A DNA stretch of 64,000 bases. It comes from Proteromonas lacertae (taxonomy: Eukaryota; Sar; Bigyra; Opalinata; Proteromonadidae). Positions 24,466 to 36,400 of this stretch are shown here, in pieces. Location of the stretch: NCBI GenBank assembly GCA_002245135.1, contig NGBS01000604.1, forward strand, positions 58,501-122,500. The letters run 5' to 3'. A program made the translations under genes and the position numbers. Every line of letters starts with the position of its first letter. The first letter of the stretch is position 1. The notes under the pieces were generated by a model. The model was not told where the DNA came from. It made no database searches and was given only the letters and a program-made list of their open reading frames with translations.

Positions 24466-24995
24466 TTACGAATATAATGGAACATATTCCACAACACCTT
24501 GAGCATTAACTCTTGATTTCTTTATCATCTTCAATTGTTTCTTACTCATCTTTTTAATCTTATTCACATCTTTAATCTATTGAATAATAGCGAATAAATG
24601 TATATACAACTTGATATGTGGAAGATTTAAGTTCATTTTCTGCTTGTCTCTTCTTATTCTCTTCTTGTCTCTTTCTCAACAACTAAAATGCTATAAGTAT
24701 ATATCAATACAGCTTTCTTTTCTTTTCTTTTTTCTATTAACTCTCGTTCTAACTCTTTTGCTCTTGATCTCTCTTCTTTTAGTTTCATTTTATATTCTAA
24801 TGTCCTTCGAGACTTTGGTATATTTTCAATTACTCTTAAATATGCTCTATTTATCAGTATAAAGTAAAGATGTTGATACGGTTTAGCCTCGCTTTTCCAA
24901 TTTCTGCCACTCTTTGGTTGACCTTTAGGAACCTTGACTGTATTCTTCTTCTCCTCGAATTCCTTCAGATTGTCTTCTTTTAGGTCATTTGACAT
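24466..24995 (-). CDS. CGR1: CGR1/CCDC86-like rRNA-processing protein
   Basis: Small nucleolar protein needed for 60S pre-rRNA processing in yeast. Four exons (24995-24880, 24846-24711, 24682-24608, 24576-24466) give 145 aa. It begins acidic, then shows the family core PKGQPKSGRNWK, SRRTLEYKMKLKEERSR, a basic helix KELERELIEKRKEKKA, QEENKKRQAENELKSSTYQV and KKMSKKQLKMIKKSR near the end, matching the WE-x-KM and KKQLR-x-I features of CGR1. Introns are 33, 28 and 31 nt. Length is typical. A minus-strand ORF that reads through the introns gives a false C-terminus. Confidence 0.85.
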
Positions 24996-25000
24996 TTTCG

Positions 25001-25027
25001 ATCAAGCCAAAATTAAAAAGCTTGAAT
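25001..25027. promoter_or_regulatory. Paired ATCAAGCC / AAGCTTGAA elements between divergent genes
   Basis: ATCAAGCC (25001-25008) abuts the CGR1 start and AAGCTTGAA (25019-25027) lies 38 bp before the start of pseudokinase-LRR copy B. Each gene of the divergent pair thus has its own copy, in matching orientation. Confidence 0.45.
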
Positions 25028-25064
25028 GTTTTTTTCTTTATATGCTTTTTACATTTTAATATTA

Positions 25065-28063
25065 ATGATATACTTATCAATAATTATTAATTCACTAGTA
25101 TTTTTATTAATTTACTTTTTAGATAAAAGGGAGAAGAGAAAAGAGTTATAATGAAATAAATATATTGGTTCAAAAAGAAGAAGATATGAAGATGACTAAA
25201 ATCGTAGATATACTAAGAATAAAAGAGAAAGAAATATCAAAGTTAATAGAAAACTATTCATTGTTGAATGATCTTTCACTTCCCTTCATAATTCCTTTCA
25301 AAGTGGAAGTTATCGGCAATAATATGATTATGTTGGAGAGAATATATTATTTAAGAGATTTAGAAGAGGTAATTAAAAGTGAAGCTATCTCAGTTAGTGA
25401 AATTTGTTGTATAATATGTTGTATATGTGATATATTGATAATATTGAATGAATTTGATATAGTATGTGAAAATTTAAAGAGTTCCAATATAGTAATAGAT
25501 GTAAAAATAAAATTATGTGATTTATTCTTAAACACTCTGAGAAAAGAAGAAGATATGAGATTGTATGATATATGCTTCACAAGTCCAGAAAAGTTGAATG
25601 GTTTAGAATGCAATGAAAGAAGTGTGATTTGGTCAATTGGGTGTATATTATATGAAATGATGTTTAAGAAATTACCATTTTTAGAAGATAATAATATGTT
25701 TAAAACAATGAATAATATACTGAGATGTAAATACAATATAGATGTAGAATGTGATGAAATGATGAAAGAAATGATATGTAGAATGCTGAAATTGAAGAAT
25801 GAAGATAGAATGAGTTTGAAAGAGTTGAAGAAAGAAATGATAAAAAAGAGTGAGATGTTGAAATTATACAAAAATAATAAATTAGGAAAAAAGAAATTGA
25901 AATGTCAAATTCATCATTACTGTAAAGATAAAAAAGATGTAGAATGTTATTTAGATGAAATGGTGTTTAACATTAATACTTATGAAGATGATAGAAATAT
26001 TGTGATTATTGATTCAAACTGTGCTTGTCTGTGTAAAGAAGGAATAAATTATTTGTTCAAAATATTGAAACTAGTCAATCCAAATGAAATTTCATTTTGT
26101 ATAATTATAATAATTTCTATTAATATAGTTTTTATTGATATACCATTCCAATATCAATCGTTATTTGGATTATATTTATATATATTATCACATCTACAAG
26201 AATTATATTTATCCAAATGTAATGTAACACATCGTTTTGTAGAATCCTTAATTAAATCAATTTCATTCATGAATTTGAGTAGATTAAGTCTAAAATGTAT
26301 TTATAAATCCATTTATATATTATATTGAAATAGTTAATCCAATTGGTTTAACAGGTTTTAAATTATTACTTCCATATTTACATCTGCTTATTAATGGTAG
26401 TGAATTGCATCTTCGAGGAATGAATTTAAATGATGAATCGATGATATTATTATCAGAAGAGTTATATAAATATCCAAATATTAAGAAAATAGATATTAAA
26501 AACAACAAACATATTAACATAAAAGGATTGAAAGCTTTATTATCCAAATTTCCTATATCCAGAATAGACTTTGATATTGACAGAAAAAAAGAATTACTGT
26601 TATATAAAAATATTCTAAATTTAATGAAGTATAGTGATGTGAGAGGTGAGTTAAATATGAGTAGTTGTGAAATCAATGATGATGTTTTCAAATCATTTAT
26701 TTCCTTAAGATCAGATGAATTAAGAAAGATAACATATTTAGATATGAAGAGTATAAATATTTATTTCCAAATCTATGTGTAGTTGAATTAGAAGGAAACA
26801 ACATAGGAGATATGGGAATAAAAGTACTATCTCCTCATTTACATTTCTTTGGAAAATACTTAACCTTTGGCAGTATAATAACTATTATTTAGTGTCAATA
26901 GAAATGGGATTATCTTCAGCGGGAATAAAATATATCTTAGATGGTATAAAGAAAACGAATGAAAAGATAAAACTAGTTGATATAAGTGACAATAATATAG
27001 ATTCAGTTGGAATAGAACATTTGATGGATTATATAAAAGAGCATGATAATATTGAAAAATTAAGAATCTGTAGTATATCTTAATATTGCTATATATGTTA
27101 TTGTGTAATAGATAATCCAATTGATTTAAATTATTATTGGTTAATTTAGAATTATTGACAGTATATTGTGAAATGAATTTGAGTGATATCTCAATAAATG
27201 ATGAAAGTGTAAAGTTATTGACAAATAGAATAGATTCAATTTCTAATTGCTATACATTAGACTTAAGTGGAAATAATATCAGAATGAATGGATTAAAATC
27301 AATTTGTTCCAAAACATTAGAAAAAGAAGAATATCCATTTATTAAAATGAATAATAAAACATGGAGAAAAGAAGAATGTGAATATTATTTGAATTATTGT
27401 ATTAAAAAGAAAAGAGAAGACAATAAATACTATTATTTTTCGAGTATATTATGTGTGTTTATAATGAAATAGATTTAAATGTGAATGATTCTCATATTTC
27501 ATTAATAAAACAGATTGATTATGAAATACTTGATATATCCAATAACAAGATTAGTTGTAATGGATTGAAAGAATTAACAGATTCTTTTCCAAAAGATGTT
27601 GAATATATCTCAATTCATAATAATGAAATTGGAGATGAAGGAATAGAGATAATATGTAAATATTTAAAGACATTTGTCGAAAAAGATATTATCAATTATT
27701 CTATATCATCATTAAACATCTCAAGTATTTAAAATTCTGTATTGTATTGTATTGTATATAGAAATTGGGATGAGTGAAAAAGGATTGATGATGTTAATAG
27801 AAAGATTAAAAGATAATATACCATTGACAAATATAAATTTATCAGGAAATGAATTAGATGAAAGAGAATTGAGATTAATGAAAGAAAACAAAGAAGTATT
27901 TGAAGATTTAGAAAAATTATCAATAACATTAAAAGAAGATATAGATAAATCAGAATTAAAATCATTTTTAGAAACATTTACATCAATTGGTATAATAGAG
28001 TTGGATGAAATAGAAGAAGAAGAAAAGGAAGAACTATCAAAAGAATATTTGAATGTTAAATAA
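25065..28063 (+). CDS. Pseudokinase-LRR protein, copy B
   Basis: Eight exons: 25065-25097, 25123-26296, 26334-26750, 26783-26872, 26902-27072, 27150-27443, 27473-27724, 27762-28063; 910 aa. N-terminal kinase fold with CENLKSSNIV in place of HRDLKPxN (catalytic Asp is Asn), CDLF for DFG, TSPEKLNG for APE and SVIWSIGCILYEMMF for subdomain IX. The N-lobe lacks a clear glycine loop. LRRs of ribonuclease-inhibitor type follow. Exon 4 is 90 bp where the sister copies have 171; the missing start has become intron (26751-26782). The intron before exon 6 must be read as 77 nt (27073-27149), because the 39-nt version gives a frameshift. The gene is open throughout with these choices. Likely cytosolic; partner unknown. 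Confidence 0.72.
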
Positions 28064-28976
28064 TTCAAATATTAGTTGTTTTACTCTATTATTCTTTTAT
28101 TTGTTAATAATGAAAATGTTTATCATACTATACTGTACATATTTTCATATTTTCTGTTAATATTAAATACTTTCTATATTGTTTTGATCAAATTATTCAA
28201 AATACATTATCAAACCATGATCAAGCCTATATAATTTTCATTTGAGTTTAAAATGTGAATGAAAGAGATTGGTGACTGAATTTATGAATGTGGTGAAGTA
28301 ATTAAGTATCCAGATGAAGAAGATATATATAAAGTGTGTTTAGTAAAACAATTAGTTGAAAGAGTGTAAAGAAAAGAAATAAATCATTGTAGAAATTGTT
28401 GATTGTTTAGTTAATAGAATTGAGTAGATTAATATAATAGAAGAAGAAAAGAGACAAATAATTGTGAAAATGTTGACTATTTTATATTATAGTAGTAATT
28501 GAATTATATGAGTGAAATAGTAAATGAATTGAATATATAGTCGAAGAGATTTAAATCTTCCAGAAAGATTAACAGAAAAAGTCAATAGAATAATGAAATG
28601 AGTGATATAGATTTTATAGATTGTATATTATTTAAATCCTAAATCATAATTTCCAGAATTAGCTCCAGCAGCTACTGAAGCAAGTAAAGTATCAACAGAA
28701 AGTGCTTGGGCAGTAGGCAATGTAGAAGGAGTTGAATTAGAAATAGATGAAAATACAAATGAAGCTGAAGTATTTAATAATACGATGAAGAAAACAAACA
28801 AATTTGCTTTAAAAAAGAAACATCCATTAAATATCTAATATTTTCCTTTAATTTACTTGTTAAAGTTGTTTTTCAAGTGTTAATAAACATGAATATAATA
28901 AACAAATATTGTGTAAGAATGATTTCTGTGTATGTAAATAAAAAATTCCATAAATGAAACGACTCAATATTTTGAA
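28064..28976 (+). other. Intergenic region with remnants of two small genes
   Basis: 28205-28363 repeats the element and short reading frame seen at about 1830-1690 on the minus strand: ATG at 28259, MKEI, a 27-nt intron (28272-28298), then VIKYPDEEDIYKVC. A segment near 28550-28600 reads DLNLPERLTEKVNRIMK. 28650-28838 is a separate open stretch ending in TAA (ELAPAATEASKVSTESAW at its start, KKHPLNI at its end) that looks like a real C-terminal exon but has no in-frame acceptor I can join to it. Homology with the copy A upstream region starts abruptly near 28862. Confidence 0.4.
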
Positions 28977-31900
28977 ATGTTGCATTTGATAGATAAAGTG
29001 TTATATGCTAAATTAGCATGTGATATGAAAGTATTATAATTAATTTATTTTTATTAGGAGAAAGAGAGAATAGAAAGAAGTGTTAATGAGTTAGATTTAG
29101 TTGTAGAATATGAAACTGATATTCAAAAGTTGAAAGTGTTTAATGTATGTGAAATGAAAGAGAAGCGAATATTAAAATTGTTAGAAAATAAGTGTATGTT
29201 GTTAGTTTGTTGTTCCTCCTTCATTTGTCGATATAGAGTGTATGATATGAATGATTATGGTGAATATATGATATATTGCAGAGAATATTACAGTAGAGAC
29301 TTGAAAGAGATAGTTTCTAAAAATTGTTTATGTGTGAATGAAATATGTGATATAATAAGTTCAATATGTGATGATGTAATGGTAATGAATGAAAATGAGA
29401 TTGCAGTAGGTAATTTGAAGAGTAGTAATGTGATATATGAAGAGAATGGTATTTTAAAGTTATGTGATTTATGTTTGAATGAAATAAGAAAAGAAGAAGA
29501 TATGAGATTGTATGATATATGCTTCACAAGTCCAGAAGAGTTGAATGGATATGAATGTGATGATGTAAGTGTGATTTGGTCAATTGGGTGTATATTATAT
29601 GAAATGATGTTTAAGAAATTACCATTTTCAGAAGATAATAATATGTTTAAAACAAGAGAGAATATTGTGAGATGTAAATACAATATAGATGTAGAATGTG
29701 ATGATAGAATGAAAGAGATGATATATAGAATGTTGAAAGTGAAGAATGAAGATAGAATGAGTTTGAAAGAGTTGAAGAAAGAAATGATAAAAATGAGTGA
29801 AATATTGATAGATGAAGGTGATAATATGATGATATGTGAAGAAAGAAAAGAAATATTATATAATAATGATAATACAATTGTTAGACTTCCAATAACATAT
29901 CCATCAAAATATTATATTGAAAGTGAAAAAAGAGAAGTGATTAGAGATAAATTGATAGAATCCTACAATATTCAACCAAATGAAAGAATATTGTCAATAT
30001 TATTGATGATGAAAATGTACAAAGAAGATAATTCAATTGAAGATAGATTGAAATATCAAATACATCATAAATGTAAATATGGAGAATGTAATTTAGATGA
30101 GATAATATTTAAGATAAAAAGTGATTATTCAGATAAAGAAATGATGAAAATAGAATCAGATCGTATATGTTTGTGTGAAGAAGGAATGAATTATTTATTT
30201 AGAATATTGAGAAAAATCAATCCAACTAAGCTGAAATTTAGTATTTTTCTATATATTGTTATTTGTATAGATTATATTCACATACCAATTATTCATCAAT
30301 CATTATTTATATCATATTTGACTGGATTATCAAATCTACAAACATTAGATTTATCAAGTTGTAATCTTACTTCCTATTTCATTGAATCATTTGTTAAATC
30401 AATTCCATTAATGAAATTGAAATATATAAATCTTCATTGTATTTATAATCATATTGTTATTTTATGAAATAGATAATCGAATTGGTGTGAAAGGATTTAA
30501 ATTGTTACTTCCATATTTGAATTTATTAATCAACAAAAACATAGAATTGGATTTTTATGGAATGAATTTAAATGATGAATGTATGATGTTATTATCATCA
30601 GAATTATATAAATATCCAAATCTTAATAAAATAGATATTCAATACAACCAAAACATTCATTTAATAGGATTAAAAGCCTTATTCTCCAAATTTCCAATCT
30701 CAAAAATAGAATTTGATTTTAATAGAAGTAAAGAAATACTGATTGATAAAGACATTCCTGAATTAGTCAAATATATAAACCAATACAATGAATTATATCT
30801 GATTAATTCAGAAATAGATGATGATATTATCAAAAGATTCACTTCATTAAAATCAAATGAATTGAAAGAAATAGAAAGGTTATATTTGTATTGTATAATT
30901 TGATATTTTTATTATTATATAGATAATAAACTAACATACAAAAGTATAGAAATATTGATAAACAATTTGTCTTCATTTCCAAATCTTCAACATCTTGAAT
31001 TATATGGAAATGAAATAGGAGATGAAGGAATGAAAATATTATCTCCACATTTGAGTCTATTAAAAGAATGGGATGATAGAATAGATTGTTCAAGTATCAA
31101 TACTATCATTTAATATTCAATAGAAATGGGATTATCTTCAATTGGATTGAAATATTTATTAGATGGTTTAAAGAGTATTCATCAAAAGATTAGATTGGAT
31201 ATAAGTGATAATAATATAGATTCAGAAGGAATAGAATATTTGATGAATTATGTGAAAGAAAATGATAATATTAATGAATTGAATATTCATGGTATATTTA
31301 TGGTAGTTTTTAATTTGTTTAATAGATAATCCAATTGGTAATGCTGGATTTAAGCTATTACTAAACAATGTAATCATGTTATTAGCAAATTATTTAAAGA
31401 AAATTGATTTAACCAATATCTCAATAGATGATGAAAGTGTGATATTATTAGCTGATAAGATAGATTCAATTTCTAATTGCAACACAATATACTTAAGTGG
31501 AAATAATATCAGAATGAATGGATTAAAATCAATTTGTTCCAAAACATTAGAAAAAGAAGAATATCCATTTATTAAAATGAATAATAAATCATGGAGAAAA
31601 GAAGAATGTGAATATTATTTGGATTATTGTATTAAAAATAAAAGAAGTTATGAAAAATGTTATGATTTTTCGAGTATATTATGTGTGTTTATAATGAAAT
31701 AGATTTAAATTTGAATGATTCTCATATTTCATTAATAAAACAGATTGATTATGAAATACTTGATATATCCAATAACAAGATTAGTTGTAATGGATTGAAA
31801 GAATTAACAGATTCTTTTCCAAAAGATGTTGAATATATCTCAATTCATAATAATGAAATTGGAGATGAAGGAATAGAGATAATATGTAAATATTTAAAGA

Positions 31901-32302
31901 CATTTGTCGAAAAAGATATTATCAATTATTCTATATCATCATTAAACATCTCAAGTATTTAAAATTCTGTATTGTATTGTATTGTATATAGAAATTGGGA
32001 TGAGTGAAAAAGGATTGATGATGTTAATAGAAAGATTAAAAGATAATATACCATTGATAAATATAAATTTATCAGGAAATGAATTAGATGAAAAAGAATT
32101 GAGATTAATGAAAGAAAACAAAGAAGTATTTGAAGATTTAGAAAAATTATCAATAACATTAAAAGAAGATATAGATAAATCAGAATTAAAATCATTTTTA
32201 GAAACATTTACATCAATAGTAAAATTAAAAATAGATGGAATAAAAGAAGAAAAAAAAAAAGAGTTTTTAAATGAGTTTATCCAGGGTTGTATAAATAGGT
32301 AA
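28977..32302 (+). CDS. Pseudokinase-LRR protein, copy C
   Basis: Eight exons: 28977-29030, 29058-30438, 30473-30892, 30923-31093, 31124-31291, 31326-31673, 31703-31954, 31992-32302; 1034 aa. Start MLHLIDKVLYAKLACDMK. The kinase-like domain spans roughly residues 45-290. The catalytic loop is AVGNLKSSNV (Asp to Asn), the DFG site is CDLC, TSPEELNG is the APE motif and SVIWSIGCILYEMM is subdomain IX. A linker with CKYGECNLDE follows, then ribonuclease-inhibitor-type LRRs from about residue 440 (LHYNRIGVKGFKLL, LYYNKLTYKSIEIL, DISNNKISCNGLKEL). All introns between LRR exons are phase 1, so these exons are symmetric. The C-terminus diverges from copy B after TFTSI, and the stop lies inside the left end of a transposon-like element. 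Confidence 0.8.
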
Positions 32303-33413
32303 CCTATAGGTTATAGGTAAAACCTATAATCTAGCTTTGACCGTTGGTCTGTCAAACCTCGAGCATTATTTTGTTAAAATCTATTTTAATTACATACTGA
32401 GTAACATTTGTTTAATACAAACTATCATACTATATAAATATATTATTCCTGCTTCTTGTTTTACTTTAATTACCATAGTTAAAATAAGATTGGTTGAAAT
32501 TGTATAAATATATATACTAATATATTAAAATTCATCTACAAACTACTCTATAGTGATATTTAACATATTTATAAACAACTTGTTATTTTGATGATTAATT
32601 TATATTGATTACTATCTCTAAAAAACAAATATTAATGTAATTATAATAATAAATCTCTATTTATGGATATTAATGATTTGTCTTCAACAAGTCTCTTACT
32701 TTCCAGTTTCTGAAAATAAATAAGCATTATAAAACTCTCTTAGAGGTATAATATATCCTAATTTGAAGCAAAACCTTCTAAATTCTGGTGAGTCTAATAT
32801 TGTGGTACTGACTGCATGGAAGGTTATTAATTTACATAGATCTTTGTTGACAGAATCTGAATTGACTTTGGCTTTTACCATATGTAATAATCTGAATATT
32901 TTATTTTAATCACGTTTTCCAAAACATTTTAAAGTAGTTAAAATGTTACTTCTCTAACATACAGCAATTGAATAAATGCACAACTCTATTGATGCGATAG
33001 GGGGTAATGTGATATCCCTATAGTTTCATATATTATAAAGTCTTATAAATATTGAGTAATTATACATCAAATTGATCTAAATCTTAAAAAATAAAGATTT
33101 ACTTAGTCAAACCATCAAGCTTGATGTTTTTTTCTTTTATTTTTTTTATTCTATAATTAATTTAATATATGTTAATAATATGTTATTGTGAGTCATCATT
33201 GAGAAATAGATCAAAATAATAGTAATATAAAAAGTACATCGACCGACTGTCAAATTTGATATTTGAAAGATGATGCATAAAGCTTTAATTTTGTATTTAT
33301 GGTTAGATAATATGCTTCTTAACTCATGTTCAATAGGAGGTCAACTAATAGTTAGTATAAGGAAGGTAAAGGTCAAGCTAAAGATATAGGTTTTGACCTA
33401 TAGGTAAACCTAT
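32295..33413. mobile_element. DNA-transposon-like element, probably non-autonomous
   Basis: The ends form imperfect inverted repeats of about 43-49 bp: left 32295-32343 (ATAGGTAACCTATAGG, then AAAACCTATAATCTAGC), right 33371-33413 read in reverse (ATAGGTTTACCTATAGG, then AAAACCTATATCT). The interior has no intact gene. No clear target-site duplication is visible. The left end overlaps the stop codon of pseudokinase-LRR copy C. Confidence 0.5.
32696..32881 (-). pseudogene. Transposase fragment, hAT-like
   Basis: A 61-aa reading frame with CKLITFHAVSTTILDSPEF, similar in pattern to the segment after the BED finger in hAT transposases, where a start-of-search helix is followed by a VE/DSPEF-like motif. 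It lies inside the inverted-repeat element and has no neighbouring catalytic domain. Confidence 0.35.
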
Positions 33414-33499
33414 ATTTTTTGACCGAAAAATACAACACTGTAAAAAACACTAAACAACAAATATTATAATAAAAACAACGATTTACAATAATATTATAA

Positions 33500-36400
33500 C
33501 TATTTATCATTTCGCAACTTTTCAAATAGTTCAGCTGTTAATAAATCTTCTTCATTATCATTTTCTTCATGTCTGCTTGAAGTACTATTAGAATTTTGAT
33601 TTTCTCTTCTTAAATTTCTTCGACTTGATGTTGGAGTGAATGTAGATAGATCTAATAAATTAGGTGGATATCTTGATGGAGTATTATAATGAGAATTATT
33701 TGAATTAGAATCAGTCTTTTCATCTTCAACTATATCACCTATACTCAAAGGAGGTGGAGGTAAAACAGTTGGTGGTGGAGATTGTTGTATTTGTTGAGAT
33801 TCTGATAAATACATATGATTTGGTGAACTTTCAAAAGGATTTAAGGAAGTAGAATGAGTTGAGATTGAACTCTTTCTTTTACTAATAAAATGAGAATTGA
33901 AGGATTTTCTTAAACCACTCTATTGAAATTATTATAAATATATACAGATTTATATAAATATACACTTAATCTTTTTACCAAGTTTGGTTTCATTTTATAG
34001 TATCTATCATTGTTATTATTATTATCCATTATTGGGAAATCTGATCCATATTCTTCATTATATGATATATTACTGTTAAAGTCTTCTCTTTCTCTTTCAT
34101 TTTCATTTGTTTCTCTTCGAAATATTCCAAATTTCTTATTCTTCTTTTCATTTATCACATGCTCTGTGGCTAAGGCGGTAGGAGGAGGTGTTGGATGATG
34201 AGTATTTGTGGTTAATGAAGTATTCGTTACATTAGTTGGTGATTGACGATTCTTGAAGTAATTTGTTAAAGATACAACCAAAGGAGAGTGAGCTATGGCA
34301 GATGTCACCAAATTAGAGATCTATAAATCATATGATAAAAACAATATATACAATATTTCCAGAAGACCATAATAAATGAGAATAAATTTTCTCTATCAAC
34401 TCTTGTAAGTCACAAGTAGTATTCTTGGGTAATTCGAATGAATTGATTGAGAAATGGTATATTTTGCCTTCTACTGATCCAACTGCTAGATTTACATCGA
34501 TTGAATTGAATATTAACTCATCAAACAAAATTGGAAGATGGAATATTCTGTAACTTTCTATAATATTCTTTGATTTTTTGAACGATTTTAACAGAGATAG
34601 TTTGGATGGTTGATTCTCTGTTGATATTGGAGTTAGAAATTGGATCAATAATTGAAATCCATCGGTTGGAGATACTAATAATACAATTGGACTGATTTTC
34701 AATTCCAAATTATGAATTATCTATATATATCATACATATAAATATATACAAAATGTGGTTCAATCTCAGAATATTGACCATTACAATGAAAAGTAAAGAA
34801 ATAAGAAGCATCTTCACCATATCTTGAGAATAAGATTCTATAAATGGAATATATAACATTCACAATATATAGATACTCTGGTTTTTCATTGTAAGGAGTA
34901 GCTTCTAAACATGCATCACTGAGATAATAGTTCAAATTTCCAGTTTGATCAGCATTCCATTCAAATATCATCAATTGATCATTCAATTTGAAATGTGTTA
35001 TAGAATAATTCTAATAAATACATAAATACATACCAATAATTATACTTTTACCATATCGTTGAAATCTATATGAATTATACCAATTGTCATCTTCAATAAC
35101 AAGTTAGGAAGTTCAGTATTAACTTTCAATTCTTCTAATGACAATAAAATACCAAACTTATGTTTTTCATTGATATATTTGGTTCTAATACTGCTCAGTT
35201 CATTCTCATTATGTTCAAATATTGCTAAAAAGTAATCTTGAAACTATTAATAATAATAATAATAATATATATATATATATACTTCTAGTGGAATGATAAT
35301 GCTTTTTATATAATAATTTATATATTTTTGATAATAGAATAACCATTTCAACTGCATCATTGTATTATAACTTCCCTATTTAATATATGTATAGAATAAT
35401 ACAATCAATGTATCTGATGGTAGTAATGGAGTTGATCTACTACTCTGAAATCGACTAAACATCGCTAAAGCTTCAGTCAAACATTTAAACAAGCCAATAC
35501 AAACTAAATACAATGTGCTAAATTCTAAGGAATTGAATGAGAATGGAATTTGACTTATATCAATATTTATAACATAATGTCTTTCAAATGGAGACATCCA
35601 CATTTGCATTGTTATATCGAAATTATCAGTGATTGGCTTGAATATACCAAATTCTTCACCACTTCCATATTGTTCTGGTAACCATTCAATACTATCATTC
35701 GATAAATCAGGAACTAATAGTTTAGAAGGAGCGATGAATAATCTGAAATTATTGGCTATAAATAGACATTTATAAACTAAAAATTTATCATCAGAGAATA
35801 AACAAATTCCTATTTCTTTCATTGAACTTATCATCACATCATTTGTATCATCATTTTGTATATGGAATTGAGGATATTCACAATGTAACTTCAATATTGG
35901 AACTACTGCACTATCTATTGTATTTTGAAATTCATGAACTGCATCAAAGTTAATTCCTAAATCAGTTTTATCATCTAATAATAATGATCTTGATGATTCA
36001 CTCGCACTTACATTTACATTTGGTGTACTATTATTATTTCCATGAATTCTCCATATTGATTCATTTGGAACAATTGAATCTCTATTTTAATAATAATAAT
36101 AATAATAATATATATACAATAATGATGGTGAATCTGGACTTCTAAATGATGTATTATTATTACTATTACGATTATGATATATCTTATCAATTGAATGTTT
36201 ATTATAAGATTTCAAATTATCAATTAACTGTAAAATATGACCGCCAAGTGGTAATAATGAATGTAAAATAATATCATTATTGATTCGAGTTTTGAATTGA
36301 TAAATATACATAGTAAAGTTAGATTTATCAAATACAATTGGAATATTCATTTCTTCATTATTCCTTTCATTATAGAAATCAGTTACTCCATCATTCACAC

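Noticed and set aside
25065-32302. Reading the pseudokinase-LRR genes as bacterial or viral acquisitions
   Set aside because: They share intron type, codon use and composition with neighbouring housekeeping genes.
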